NCBI RefSeq assembly: GCF_000516985.1
Contig: NW_006917100.1
Coordinates: 2,097,490-2,161,489, forward strand
Source of the DNA: Pestalotiopsis fici W106-1
Lineage: Eukaryota; Ascomycota; Sordariomycetes; Amphisphaeriales; Sporocadaceae
DNA length: 64,000 nt
Direction: 5' to 3'
The translations under genes were made by a program, and so were the position numbers. How positions within the stretch are numbered: the stretch's first letter is position 1; the number at the start of each line of letters is the position of its first letter. This document shows, in pieces, positions 22,309 through 34,575 of the stretch. Below the pieces are notes generated by a model. The model saw nothing but the letters and a program-made list of their open reading frames with translations. It made no database searches and was not told the origin of the DNA.

Positions 22309-25300
22309 ATGGCTGTCCTAGAGACGAACAACACGCCCTGTCTGAAAAATGGAGATCTCCAAAATCATGCCCGGGATGCGTACCCTCCTTCCACTGATCT
22401 GCCTCCCATTGCCATTGTTGGCATGTCCATGAGACTGCCAGGCGGCGTCAATAATGAAGCAAAATTCTGGGATCTTCTTGTCAACAAGAGAGATGCTATT
22501 TCGCCGGTTCCCGAGAACCGCTACAGAGGTCACGGCAAGGCGGGACACCTGAACACCAACCAGGGCTACTTCCTCAAGGACCTGGATCTCGCACAGATGG
22601 ATGCTGGCTTTTTCAGCATGTCCAAGGCCGAAGCAGACCAGCTCGACCCACATCACCGGCTCCTCCTGGAGGTCGTATACGAGGCTTTCGAGAGTGCAGG
22701 AGAGAAAGGGTGGAGGGGCAAAGATATTGGATGCTACGTGGGCTTCTCGGCCGAGGACTGGAACGACCTGCAGGCGAAAGATCCTCAAGACTTTCCGATG
22801 TATCGAATGACTGGCTCGTTCGATTTTGCTCTGGCGAATCGTATCTCGTACGAATACGATCTGCGTGGACCCAGGCGAGTATGGTTCGCCCTGTTCAGCT
22901 CTGTTCCTGACTAACAAGCTCTCCAGTTTTGTCACCAAGGCCGCATGCGCGTCTTCCTCGATGAGCTTCCATCTAGCCTGCGAGGCGGTCGCCCATGGGC
23001 AATGCTCCTCCGCCGTGGTCTGTGGTGCAAATCTTGTCCTAACGCCAGCTATGACAGTAGCATTATATGAAGCCGGAGCATTGTCGGCAGATACTTCATG
23101 CAAGACGTTCGACGCCAGCGCCAACGGCTACGCACGTGCTGATGCTATCAACGCTGTCTACATCAAGAGATTAGACCATGCCATTCGGGACGGAAACCCC
23201 ATTCGTGCCATTGTACGGTCTACTGCGACCAACTTCGACGGCAAGACATCGGTGATTAGTAATCCCAGCACTTCGGCACAAGACGCACTGATTCGCAAGA
23301 CCTATCAACTAGCAGGTCTGGACGTTGCCGAGACGGCCTTCTGCGAATGCCATGGCACAGGTACGGCCGTGGGCGACCCCCTGGAAGCTATGGCGATAGC
23401 CAACATATGGCAAGAGACTGGGGGCGTTTTGATTGGATCGGTGAGTCTATTAGTCATCTGTAGTAAAGTTCGCGTACTAACGTTGCGGTGATAGGTCAAG
23501 CCCAATGTAGGTCATGCGGAGGCAGCCTCCGGCATCTCCAGCATCATCAAGGCTGTCTTGTGTCTGGAAAAGAAAATCATCGTGCCCAATATCAAGTTCG
23601 ATACACCGAACCCCAAGAGTAAGTCGTGGCGGATGCCTTGGTCCTGTCCGAAACCCTGAAAGCACATTTCTGGATGCTGATCAGAAGACAGTCCCTTTCA
23701 AATCGGCCGGTCTGGTTGTCCCCACTGAACCTACTGCATGGCCTAAAGGGCGAAAGGAACGTATCAGCATCAACAACTTTGGATTTGGCGGCGCGAATTG
23801 CCACGTAGGTCCACCCCTGGTGTCCGCATGCCACGGCAATGCTCTCACCTCTTCGCTCCAACATCCCATGTCTTTTTGGTGTCTGCATCTGTTGTCGTCA
23901 CCGTAGTACTGACATGACGACTGGTCAGGTCATCCTTGACTCAGCAGATTCTTATTTGCCTTCTTACCTTGAGAAACGAGACCAGAAGAGCGAGACGGCC
24001 AACGGAGTTAGAAAAGCTAATGGTACTAATGGGATTGCGATAAACGATAACACCAATGGTGTAAACGGCCACGATGCGAACGGCCAACAAAGTATTAATC
24101 CATCACTGCTTGTCTTCTCGGCAAATCATGAGGAATCGCTGGCAAACTCAGTCGAGGCCTTGCAGAAGTTCTGCATCCAGGAACAGCCTTCAATTACTGA
24201 CCTCGCCTACACGCTCGGCGCTCGAAGAGAACACATGCCCTACCGAACATTTGCGATTGCGGACGACTCTTCACGCTTTGACTTTATCAGAACCAAGACC
24301 AAGGTGGAAAACAGCGGCGCAAAACCTGTGTTCGTATTTACGGGTCAGGGTGCGCAGTGGCCAGGGATGGGGAAGGAGCTGATGACAGCTCATGATTCCT
24401 TTCTGCAGGACATCCGTGCTATGGATTCCCACCTGGCTCAATTGGAACACCCTCCAAGCTTCAGTATTCAAAGTAAGCCTTGTATCACCACGATGTTGCC
24501 GCGTTCTGTGAACTATACTAAATTACCCTTTTCCAGCTGAACTCCAGAAACCGGCATCAACGAGTCTGTTGGACCAAGCTGAGTATTCGCAGCCCATCTG
24601 CGCAGCTATTCAGGTCGCCCTCGTCAATCTGTTACGCTCATGGGGCGTTCACCCTTCAGCAGTGATCGGCCACTCTGGTGGTGACATCGCCGCGGCCTAC
24701 GCCGCGGGTGTCTACACCATGGAGGATGCCATGACAATCGCCTACTATCGTGGAGTCGCACTCAAATCCCAAACACGTCCAGGAGGTATGGCTGCTGTCG
24801 GTCTTGGCGCAAGCGAAGTCGCCCCATTGCTTCCGCCGGGCTTGTCACTTGCCTGCCTTAATAGCGGCAGCAGTGTGACTATCTCGGGCGACGAGTCATC
24901 CCTCGACACCTTTATTGCGGATTTCAAAAAAACCAAGCCCGACCTTTTTGCACGTAAATTGCGCGTGCAAATGGCTTACCACTCGCGTAGTTACAGCCCA
25001 AACCCACCCTTACATTTGCTAGGCTAACATCTCTAGGAAGATCATATGCAAGATGTGGGAGTGCGGTATCAGCAACTTCTCGAAGGATGCATCACCCCCA
25101 GGGACCCAATTGTTCCCTACTATTCGACCGTCAAGGACAGGTTCGTTACGGCAGGAAAGGACCTCGGGGCGTCATATTGGGTAGACAATCTGATATCACC
25201 GGTGCGGTTCCACTCTGGTGTTAAAGCGATTCTCAACCACAGCCAACTGACAAGTAGTCCGCATCTCGAAATCGGACCTCACTCTGCTTTGTCGGGTCCC

Positions 25301-28300
25301 TTGAAGCAGATATACAAAGAGGTCGGCACCGAAACACAGTACATGTCACTCTTGACTCGAAATGCAGATGCTCGCAAGAGCGTGCTGAAAGCTGTGGGTC
25401 AGCTGTTTGGCGCCGGAGTAGACATCGATTTTGCAGCCATGTATCCGATGGGTAGCACGCTGCCGAATGTGCCCAGTTATGCCTGGCAGCGTGAGGGAAA
25501 TTATTGGCATGAGAGCCGCGTCATGAAGATGTGGCGTTTGAAGGAGTTTCCCCATCACGACTTGCTCGGTTCTCGCGCCGCAGAAGCAAGCGATCTAGCG
25601 CCAGTGTGGAGGAACCTTGTTTCTCCAGATACGGTTCCGGGATGGGTTCGGGAGCACGTCATGCGCACACAAACTGTGTTTCCAACAGCAGCTTACATTG
25701 TCATGGCTGGAGAAGCAATTACTCAGCTGTGTGGTGGCAGCGACTACACAGTTCGCAACGTCGCCGTTATGAACACGAGCCCGTTGGTTATCCGACCCGG
25801 TGAATCGCTCGAGATTATCACCTCACTGCAGCCTTACAGGCTGACTACGACGGTAGAGTCTGAGTGGTATGATTTCTCCATCGTCTCAAACAGTACTTCT
25901 GGCTGGGCAAAACATTGCCACGGACAGGTACGATCGGGCCCTGGGTCGAAGTACACAGTAGGGAGCACTCCTTTGCTACCCCGGAGTGTATCTTCCGCAA
26001 GATGGTACAAGGCATGGAGACGCCTCGGCCTAGAATATGGTCCATCCTTTCGAGGGTTGCAGGATGTTTCGGTTCACACAAGCCGGAAGGAAGTCTCGGC
26101 TGTGGTCGTCGAAGGCTTAACAGAGTCGGAATCTACCTATCAGCTTCATCCTACCTCACTAACGATGATTCTTCAGGCGATCGACCTTGCGATGCATCAT
26201 GGTCTGACGAGAGCTCTTGAGAATGCCGATCAGCTAACGTATATCGAGGAGCTGTACGTTGGTCCTGGCGCTGGCAAGCACACACGGATATACCTCCAGG
26301 CCGAGCTATCACCTGGCGGCGCAGTGCTTGCCAACGGTTACGGTCAAAACCGAACCGGCGAGCTCTCGGTGTTTCTCAAGAACATCACAAAATCACGGCT
26401 ACCCAGTAACAGTGACGGACGTGGAGATGATCCTCACGGAGCCGTTCAGTTAGAATGGAAGCCCGACATTGACATGGTCGACCCGGGGACGCTGGTCAAG
26501 GCACAAGTTGTCCAGGAATCAGCGATTGCCATGGCGGAAAAACTGTTCTTGCTTTGCGCGATTGAAAACCAGCTTCAGCTGCAGGGCCACACGGCGCCCG
26601 AGGGCCACCTCGGGAAATACTACAACTGGTTACAAGAGCTTGTCGAATTTGCAAAAGCAAACAAATCCAGGCTGGTGCCCGGAACGGCTGAACTCTGCGA
26701 ACTTTCTTCTCCGGAGCGACAGGGTTTGATCGAAGAGCTGATGGATCGGGCTAGGGACACGCCAGATATGGCAGCTTGCCGTCTCATCCATGAATCGTAC
26801 AAAGCCGTTGTTGATATCATCGATGGCAAGGCCGACGCCCTGGAGGTCCTTTTCCGAAACAATATGCTCACTGATTTTTACAACTTCTTCGACTGGATCG
26901 ATTACAGCGGGCTACTGGAGCTCTTGGGCCATGAAAACCCCAATCTTCGCGTGCTCGAGATTGGCGCCGGAACGGGCAGTACCACTGAAATCGTCCTCAA
27001 GAACCTAAAGAACTCATACGGACAGAGGTTATACTCCACGTATTTCTATACTGATATCTCAGCTGGTTTTTTCATCAAAGCAAAGGAACGATTCAAAGAC
27101 TATGCAGGCATCGAATATCGTACATTCGACGTCACGCGAGCTCCTGCCGAGCAGGGCTTAGAGGAGGGCTCGTTTGATCTAGTCTTCGCAGGCAATGTGA
27201 GACATGTGGTTCTTCGTCGAAATCATCGTTGCCGTATCCACTGACTGTGTATATAGGTCTTGCACGCCACACCTAGTCTTGCAGAAACATTGACCAATGT
27301 CCGGAAACTGCTTCGGCCACAGGGTCGTTTGATTCTCTCTGAGCTCTGCCCAGGTAACACAGCGGCCTGCTTTATGCGATCGTGCCAAATGCTAACTCAT
27401 GATGCCAGAATCCAAATTCGTAGATTACATCATGGGCCTTCTACCGGGATGGTGGCTCGGAGAAGCAGACGGACGGCCGAAACAACCCTGGGTGTCGCCA
27501 GAGCGGTGGGACGAGGAGCTTCGCAAAACGGGCTTTGATGGGGTCGAGTCCGTCTGCTATGATCAAAAGCCACCATATCAACAAAACGCTGTGATGATAG
27601 CGAGAGCCACTGACGTCGCATGTCAGCAGCAACCTCAAAGGCTCACTCTTCTGGCACCTGATGCTACGAGCCTCAGCACCTCCGCGTTTGAAGAATATCT
27701 ACGAGCCAAGGGCTTTGAGGTTGATCGCTGCTCTCTCACGCAGACACCACCGCCGAGCCAGGCCCTAATCTGCACTTATGAGCTGGAATCCGCCTTTCTC
27801 CATGACATGACGGAAAGTGAATTCCACGCCTTGGTCAATTTCTTGTGCGGTTTGGAAGAATGCACCATCCTTTGGCTCACCCGTTCGGCCCAAATGGCAG
27901 CTTCCGACCCTCGCTATTCGCTTATAAACGGAATGGCACGCACAATTCGATCTGAATTAAACTTGCCATTCGGTGTCCTCGAGTTAGATTGCCTCGACCA
28001 AAGGGCATGGGAGGCCACTCTCAAGGTGATCGAAAAGCTACGGACCAATGGAAATCGTCCTGAGGAGACGGACCCGGACTATGAATACGCTCTTCACGAG
28101 GGTGTTGTTCATGTAAGCCGGTTCAGCGACGTATCTGTGACGAAGGAGTTGGTCAATATCGGAGTAGAGGACTCGCCGAGGCGCCTCCAAATAGGGAAGA
28201 AAGGTGTAATAGAGACCCTTCACTGGGCGGCGTGGCCTCATGAGAATGCCCTGGGCCCGAGCGAGGTGGAGGTAGACGTCCGCGTAACCGGCATGAACAA

Positions 28301-30555
28301 CATGGATGTCTACATCGCCATGGGTGTGGTCGAAGGAGACGACTTCGGCTATGAGTGTGCTGGAGTTGTGCATGGAGTTGGATCTGAGGTACAGGACCTC
28401 CAGATTGGCGATCGCGTAATGGTCCTCAGTGAACAATCGCTCTGCTCGAGGCTCAGGACGTCGTCACAAAGGTGCATCAAGATTCCTCGTGGTCTTAGCT
28501 TCGAAGAAGCGGCTACTATGCCGTCGATATATGCGACTGTGATACGGGGACTCCTCGGCGTTGGTCATTTAGAAAGCGGACAAGTGAGTAGTTTCATGTT
28601 TTCGAACCTGCACGCGATATTCTGACACGGCACTTTGTGCAGACGGTATTAGTTCAAGCTGCCGCAGGACCAGCAGGCATGGCCGCTATGTATATTTGCA
28701 AAGCTGTCGGGGCCGAGGTAAGACATTCACCCACTCATGAGGGAATACGCAGCTCAACCCATGTTTAGGTGTACGCAACGACGGACTCAGAGGAGAAAGC
28801 AATCTTTGTGGCCGAGACGTTCGGCCTAGCCAGAGACCGCATCTTCAGCTCCAAAGACAATTCGTTCAAGGCTGACCTACAGAGAGCTACCGATGGCAGA
28901 GGCGTAGACCTCGTCCTGAATTCGCTAACCGGAGAGCTGTTGCATGCTTCGTGGCAGTGCGTCGCCGAAAACGGTGTCATGGTCGAACTTGGCAAGCGCG
29001 ACATAACGGGTCATGGAAAGCTGGCCCTCGACTTGTTCCATGACAACCGGGGCTTCTTTGGGGTGGATGTCGCCCGCCTATGCAAAGGAAGGCCTCTAGA
29101 AGCGAAGAAGTTGCTTAAGACCATCGTCGCCATGTACGAGGCCGGTGAAATCAAGCCCTTTCAACCGATTACGGCATTCGATGCTAGCAATATCTCGGAG
29201 GCCATTCAATTCATGCAAAAGAGGGACCACGACGGCAAAGTTGCGATCCACATGCCTGAAGATTCTAATGTTCTGCCGGGCGTGGGCCTCCTGGGTCACA
29301 GAGACCTATTTCGGCCCGATGTTTCCTATCTCCTCGTGGGCGGACTGGGCGGCCTTGGTCAGGCTATAGCGACATGGATGGTCGAGCGAGGCGCGAAGAG
29401 TCTGATCTTCTTCTCCAGGTCGGCCGTCAACAGGGACGTCCATGGGACCTTTTTTGACGAGCTAGAAGCATCGGGTTGCTCGGTTCAGGCCTTTTCGGGC
29501 GACGTTGGAAGTATCGAGGATGTGAAGCTGGCGGCTGCCGGGGCAAGCAAACCGATTGCCGGAGTGATGCAGATGTCTCTCATCTTGAGGGTATGATCTC
29601 CCGCCTTTTGAGGCATCAAGATTACCTGACTGACTGTTGATAGGACCAATCGCTTGCCAAAATGAAGTTCAACGAGTGGAGCGATGTCATTACGCCTAAA
29701 GTACGAGGCACCTGGAATCTACATGAGGTACTAGGTAACAGTCTCGACTTCTTCGTCATGTACAGCTCCGTGTGCGGGCTAGCAGGCCAGTGGGGTCAGG
29801 CAAACTATGCCGCTTCCAACACATTCCTGGACGCCTTTGTTCAATACCGACAGGGGCTAGGTATGCCTGCAAGCGTTATCGACATCGGAGTCATGGAAGA
29901 CGTGGGATATCTCGCCACCACGAACCCAGGGGCTCTGGAGCCTCTTCGGGCCAGCGCGTACTGGATGCTGATTGAGCGGGACCTCGTCGAGGCCCTTGAG
30001 CTCATGATATGGAGGTCGTCCGGTCAATCCTCGCCCCCGGCGATAGACTCGACGATTCCCGCGTATTCGAGCTTCCACCAACTGGGTCTAGGCCTGCGGT
30101 CAACGCTGCCCCTTTCTGACCCCAGAAATCGAGTCGTGTGGCGACGGGATCGCCGCATGGCGACGTACCGGAACGATGACGGAGATCACTCGGCCACGAG
30201 CACTAGTGCCTCCAACGATACCCTGGCGAAGTTCTTGGCTTCCGTCGCGGACAACCCGGCGGTGATCCGTAGTGAAGACAGTGCCCTGATCCTCGCAAAG
30301 GAGATCGGCAATCACTTGGGCAGCATCCTACACGTGGCCGAGGGTGATCTGGATCTGCAAATCGGACTTGCAGATCTGGGCGTGGACTCACTGATCATGA
30401 TTGAGATACGCAACTGGCTCAGGCAGAAGCTAGGTACGGAGTTCGCAACGCCCGAGATCCTCGAAGCAGGCTCCATCATGTCGTTGGGTCGGCTGGCGGC
30501 TGAGCGTTTGAGGGACAAATATGATGCCGCTATCGAAGGGAATGGAAGTTCGTAA
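22309..30555 (+). CDS. Highly reducing type I polyketide synthase (KS-AT-DH-MT-ER-KR-ACP)
   Basis: Twelve exons (22309-22874, 22927-23440, 23495-23618, 23692-23804, 23929-24472, 24537-24986, 25041-27196, 27257-27353, 27409-28583, 28643-28717, 28769-29590, 29644-30555) join to 2,515 residues without a stop. The order is: KS with Cys196 in AACASSS plus the CHGTGT and [10 protein letters not shown] histidines; AT with Ser667 in GHSGG and a YHSHHM end; DH; MT with LEIGAGTGS near 1408; ER with a QAAAGPAGM nucleotide site near 1914; KR with GGLGGLG near 2129 and Tyr in ANYAASN near 2267; and ACP with Ser2461 in LGVDSL. There is no thioesterase or reductase, so release must come from elsewhere. The DH has His976, but HPTSLT at 1140-1145 shows Thr where the catalytic Asp is expected. 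The first intron uses a GC donor. The product would be a reduced, possibly C-methylated chain; its identity is unknown. Confidence 0.95.
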
Positions 30556-31140
30556 AGTTTGAAGGGACAAGCCTAGGGAACATTGTCACTCGTCGTACCA
30601 GGACTACGTGTCAAGATGGAATGAGGTTTGTATGGGTAAGCGATGGATGGACGGAAGAGAAGAGGGGGTATCAGGGACTGTAGCTATGGTAGCTAAATGA
30701 GAATACAGCCAAGTCGAATATTAAATCTGGGAACTCCAAGTTGTGTGTGCGGACCATTTTTACATGCATTTCTTGTCAGCGCTGACGGCTAACTTTCTCG
30801 AATGTGATTGGAGCAAAGCGGTGTTCGCCAGCCTAAGCGAGCGTATAGAGAACTTGAAAGATTGTATGGTACCGTTCTGCCATTGGTGTCGGTTGGTTCT
30901 CCACAATTGTTATATATGTATCGTCTGCCACCACCTAACAAACTATTATATAACGTTCGAATGCCTATATTCCCCTTTGGGATTTGCAGCGTTATAATAA
31001 ATGGAAATCCGTCTAACCACTAGTGTGGTAAGAGAGCTACACGTTACGTACTGTGTTACAGGCTATCGAGAAAACAGTCCACTTTCGCTAATTAGGCATG
31101 TTCTTCAACCTATATGAGAGAAAACAAACCACAACCAGTC
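30556..31140. other. PKS 3' flank and 5S upstream region
   Basis: No gene is seen. The last 64 bp (31077-31140) resemble the upstream element of the other canonical 5S gene, including a TATAT element about 30 bp before the RNA start. Confidence 0.5.
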
Positions 31141-31259
31141 ACATACGACCATAGGTACTAGAAAGCTCGGCATCCCGTCCGCTCTGCCCTAGATAAACTA
31201 GTAACCGCTGGATTAGTACTCAGGTGGGTGACCACTGGGGAATCCCCGGTGTTGTATGT
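31141..31259 (+). rRNA. 5S ribosomal RNA
   Basis: It is identical over 119 nt to the copy at 17460-17578, with the same helix pairing and a T run (31259-31264) as terminator. It lies 585 bp after the PKS stop and 200 bp before a tRNA gene on the other strand. Confidence 0.95.
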
Positions 31260-31458
31260 TTTTTGACCATATTTTTGTTTTGGCTGTCATCGCAATTAGA
31301 AAGTGTCGTCCTGGCATGAGTTGGGCAGGGGACGAATAGTGTGGAGTCTGATCGTAGCAGTAAACTATTAATGCAAACTTTTCGCGGGGCTAAGTCGCAA
31401 ATTTTTCCGAATGAGCAGACAATCAAAAAGGCAAAAAGGAATCAGGTTTATTGAAGGA

Positions 31459-31537
31459 CTCCGACACGGGGAATCGAACCCCGGGCATGACGGTTTGAGA
31501 TGAGAGCGTCATATGTTAGCCACTACACCATATCGGA
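31459..31537 (-). tRNA. tRNA-Glu (anticodon CTC) with 7-nt intron
   Basis: On the minus strand the acceptor arms TCCGATA and TGTCGGA pair, a TTCGATTC T-loop is present, and the anticodon stem TGACG/CGTCA encloses 14 nt. A normal loop would be CTCTCA plus C, so seven bases (TCTCAAA) after position 37 are the intron. The length is 79 nt, or 72 after splicing. Confidence 0.92.
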
Positions 31538-33317
31538 TTGATGGTACATTGTGTGTTAATGACAATAAATCCTTGACTCTAATTCTCGTTTGAATATTGT
31601 TCAATGATGAAGTCGGTGCGACAATTGGAGCTTGTGAAATGGGGATACCAAATGGTATGCCGCTGCTTACCAAGGCGGTCATCTGACAAGAGTATACGAT
31701 GACCTCTATGCATATCAGGAGGCCACGGCCAGGCATTGCCATGTCTTGGTTCTTGTAGTGCAAGCGCCGAATAGAGCCCATCACCTTACAGCTATTCAGA
31801 CGAACGAGCACAGTATCTAGTCAGGAATATGCTATTCCCAAAGCTCATAGGCCAGCAAAGGGGGTAAAGGGGTTCAGGCTGATCCGACATCCTCGTGTAA
31901 GACCAGCCGGCCTGAAGCCCATACCCAATGACCTGGTAGCCTTTGCCAGTCCTAGCAGTGGCAGTGCGTGCTCTGCTCGTCCGCAGCATCCCAGTTCCAG
32001 AGGCTCGCCTTGGTGCTAAAATAAGAGAAGTTGAGCTCGAAGCATGTCCGGCTCTTGGGCGCACCACGAGGAGTCTCGCAACTCCATCAGATGAGAGACT
32101 GGCCAGACTCCGAGTCAACAGTCGAGCTGTTCATAATGTTGCTCTGCATAGTCAATGCAGCCAGGATACTATTCGGTTTCGTTCGCGGGCATCTGTCCAA
32201 AGTTGATCAAGCCAACACAAGCATCGACCCACAACCCCAAGATAGTTTCCCGCACCAAGTCGATGGATATGTTGTTAGTTCTGGCTATATCGCAAAGGTG
32301 AGAGCATTCCCTGGCTTGGCAGTAAGAAAATAATTCCAACAGCCAGCACCCCGGTATGAGTACATTTGTACAATAGGATTGGCCTACTGGGCGCTATCGT
32401 ATTGCAGGTGTATTGTGACGTAGAGATATATCGAGAAAAAGATATGATACAGGAGGGAAACACCACGGGACAAGAAAAATGAAATCATTACCGTTTGCGG
32501 GGGGAATATTCTCGCCAGGATTCAAAGCTCGTATAGTTCGTGAGCTGCCTGCAAAGAGAAGCTGTAAAGTGGGATTGCACAAGCGCCATTTATGCTTATC
32601 CTTGGGTATCATGATATAAGCTTCCTGATTTGGGCCAGCATAGCTGCAATCGTCTCTTCGTAACCCTGATTTGTTCAATCGGACCTTGGCGTTGCGTGAC
32701 GTCTTTGGTGGAGATGTCCAAACACCAGAGATTCGGCAGCAGCAAAGATTGCAAGACGACGCATTTCCCAACGGAGCAACTCAGGAGAGGATATAACCCG
32801 GTTATAAATTAAACAAATGATAAGTCATGACAAGATTTGGGGGGGACATATCCAGATTCTGGGGAATGCTACTCCGAAAGCGCACTTTCGGTTATCGGTC
32901 CCGGGCAACGGGGGGATTGCGTGATACTGCTACTCAATAGCAACATCGGCCGTGATCGCGTCACGACGAGCCAAAGTGTGGTGGGGCAGCCCTATCGATC
33001 CATCGATTAGAGCGCTCCAGTAGCTGGGCGGAATCTCACTGGCGCAGAGCTCACGAGGGATCTTCACTCGTTCCATTATCCCATATCTGTGTGCCACTTT
33101 ACCTTCCTAGACCAAGGGTGAGTGGTGTTTTAATCGGGCACTAGTGCTTCTCACGCAATAATGGCTGTGGTTTTGCAACATCTCCAAGATGCGGGGAGGG
33201 GAGGGTGGGTGATACAGATATAAGTACGTGGCCGGAACTCAATTTAGAGTCGTGTTCTTCGTTATGTTCAAGTTAAGAAAGACCTAGGTCATCATCAGTT
33301 AATAAAAGAGTACCAAA
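31538..33317. other. 1.8-kb intergenic region
   Basis: Short frames on both strands have no recognisable domain. It includes the promoter of the dioxygenase gene; a short palindrome (atcgatccatcgat) occurs near 32,994. Confidence 0.5.
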
Positions 33318-34565
33318 ATGGCCCCTTCAGCTACCACAACGTTGACCGAGACGGGCCCGGCACCACTCCCCGTGAGAAAGTTGAAGACGGAATTCGGAGC
33401 CTACAAGGAGCTTGGGGCCAGTTCACTTGACGAGAAGACTGAGCGCCTAGGTAGAGAGGATTTCGAAGCTGCAAAGGTGAGTTTGCTTGATCTTTGTACA
33501 TCAGCGACTCCATAAACTAATCTTGGTGCAGTATCCCAACTACCTGCCAACATGGAATCCTGAACAGAAATATCCTCAACTCGAACCGTTTGAGCACTAC
33601 GAGCACGGCAAGGATGCCGACACCTCGTTTCCTGAACTGCTGCCAGAGGGCTCGACCGTTGTAGACCTCACACCATCGATCGGCAGCGAAGTCAAGGGTG
33701 TCCAGCTCAGCAAGCTGACCAATGCCGGAAAGGATCAGCTTGCACGATACGTAGCAGAGCGAAAGGTGGTTGCCTTCCGCGGCCAAGACCTTGCTGATCT
33801 ACCCATTTCCGAGGCTTTGAAGTTTGGCGAATACTTTGGTCGGCACCACATCCACCCTACCTCGGGCTCTCCCGAGGGACACCCCGAGATTCACCTTGTT
33901 CACCGAGGTGCTGGCGATGCGGGCGCTGAGAAGTTCTTTGAATCGCGGACGAGCTCAGTCGCATGGCACTCTGATGTCTCTTATGAGCAGCAGCCCCCAG
34001 GCACTACTTTCCTGTACATTTTGGACAAGCCAGAGACTGGTGGTGACACTTTGTTTGCCAACTGTGTCGAAGCATATGAGCGACTGAGTCCTCTCTTCAA
34101 GGAGCGTCTTCACGGCCTGCAAGCAACACACTCTGGAATCGAACAAGTCAATGCTTCCATGGCTAGAGAGGGTATCAAGCGTCGTGAGCCCGTCGTCAAC
34201 GCACACCCAATTGTGCGGACGCACCCTGCTACTGGTGAAAAGGCTCTATACATCAACCCTCAATGTAAGTATCTCAAAACAACATCCAGAATTACCCCAT
34301 GCTAATCCTAGTCCCAGTCACACGAGATATCATTGGCATGAAGAAGGAGGAGTCTGATACCATTCTGAAATTCCTCTATGATCACATCGCATACGGTGCT
34401 GATTTCCATGCCCGTGTAAAGTGGGAGGAAGGCACCGTGGTCGTCTGGGACAACCGTGTCACCCAGCACTCGGCCTTGGTCGACTGGAAGAATAAGCAGC
34501 GCAGGCATTTGGCGCGTATCACGCCACAGGCTGAGAGGCCATTTGAGACGCCATACTCAGCATAG
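33318..34565 (+). CDS. TauD/TfdA-type 2-oxoglutarate-dependent dioxygenase
   Basis: Three exons (33318-33476, 33532-34264, 34318-34565) give 379 residues. The Fe(II) ligands are seen as His199 and Asp201 in WHSDVS and the distal His348 in TQHSAL; Arg364 in ARITPQ would bind 2-oxoglutarate. The sequence TTFLYILDKPETGGDT is typical of the fungal sulfonate/taurine (Jlp1-like) branch. These enzymes hydroxylate alkyl sulfonates so that sulfite is released for sulfur supply, but paralogs also act on xenobiotics and secondary metabolites, so the substrate is not certain. The N-terminal 50 residues are a variable extension. The stop codon lies only 10 bp from the stop of the convergent downstream gene. 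Intact, with canonical 55- and 53-nt introns. Confidence 0.9.
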
Positions 34566-34575
34566 ATTTTGAGTA

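Noticed and set aside
22318..23124. A 268-codon minus-strand frame over the KS region of the PKS
   Set aside because: Antisense shadow of the KS domain; crosses a PKS intron and shows no family motif.
31585..32340. Hydrophobic stretches in short frames after the tRNA-Glu gene as a transporter relic
   Set aside because: No recognisable motif and no consistent frame beyond about 40 codons.
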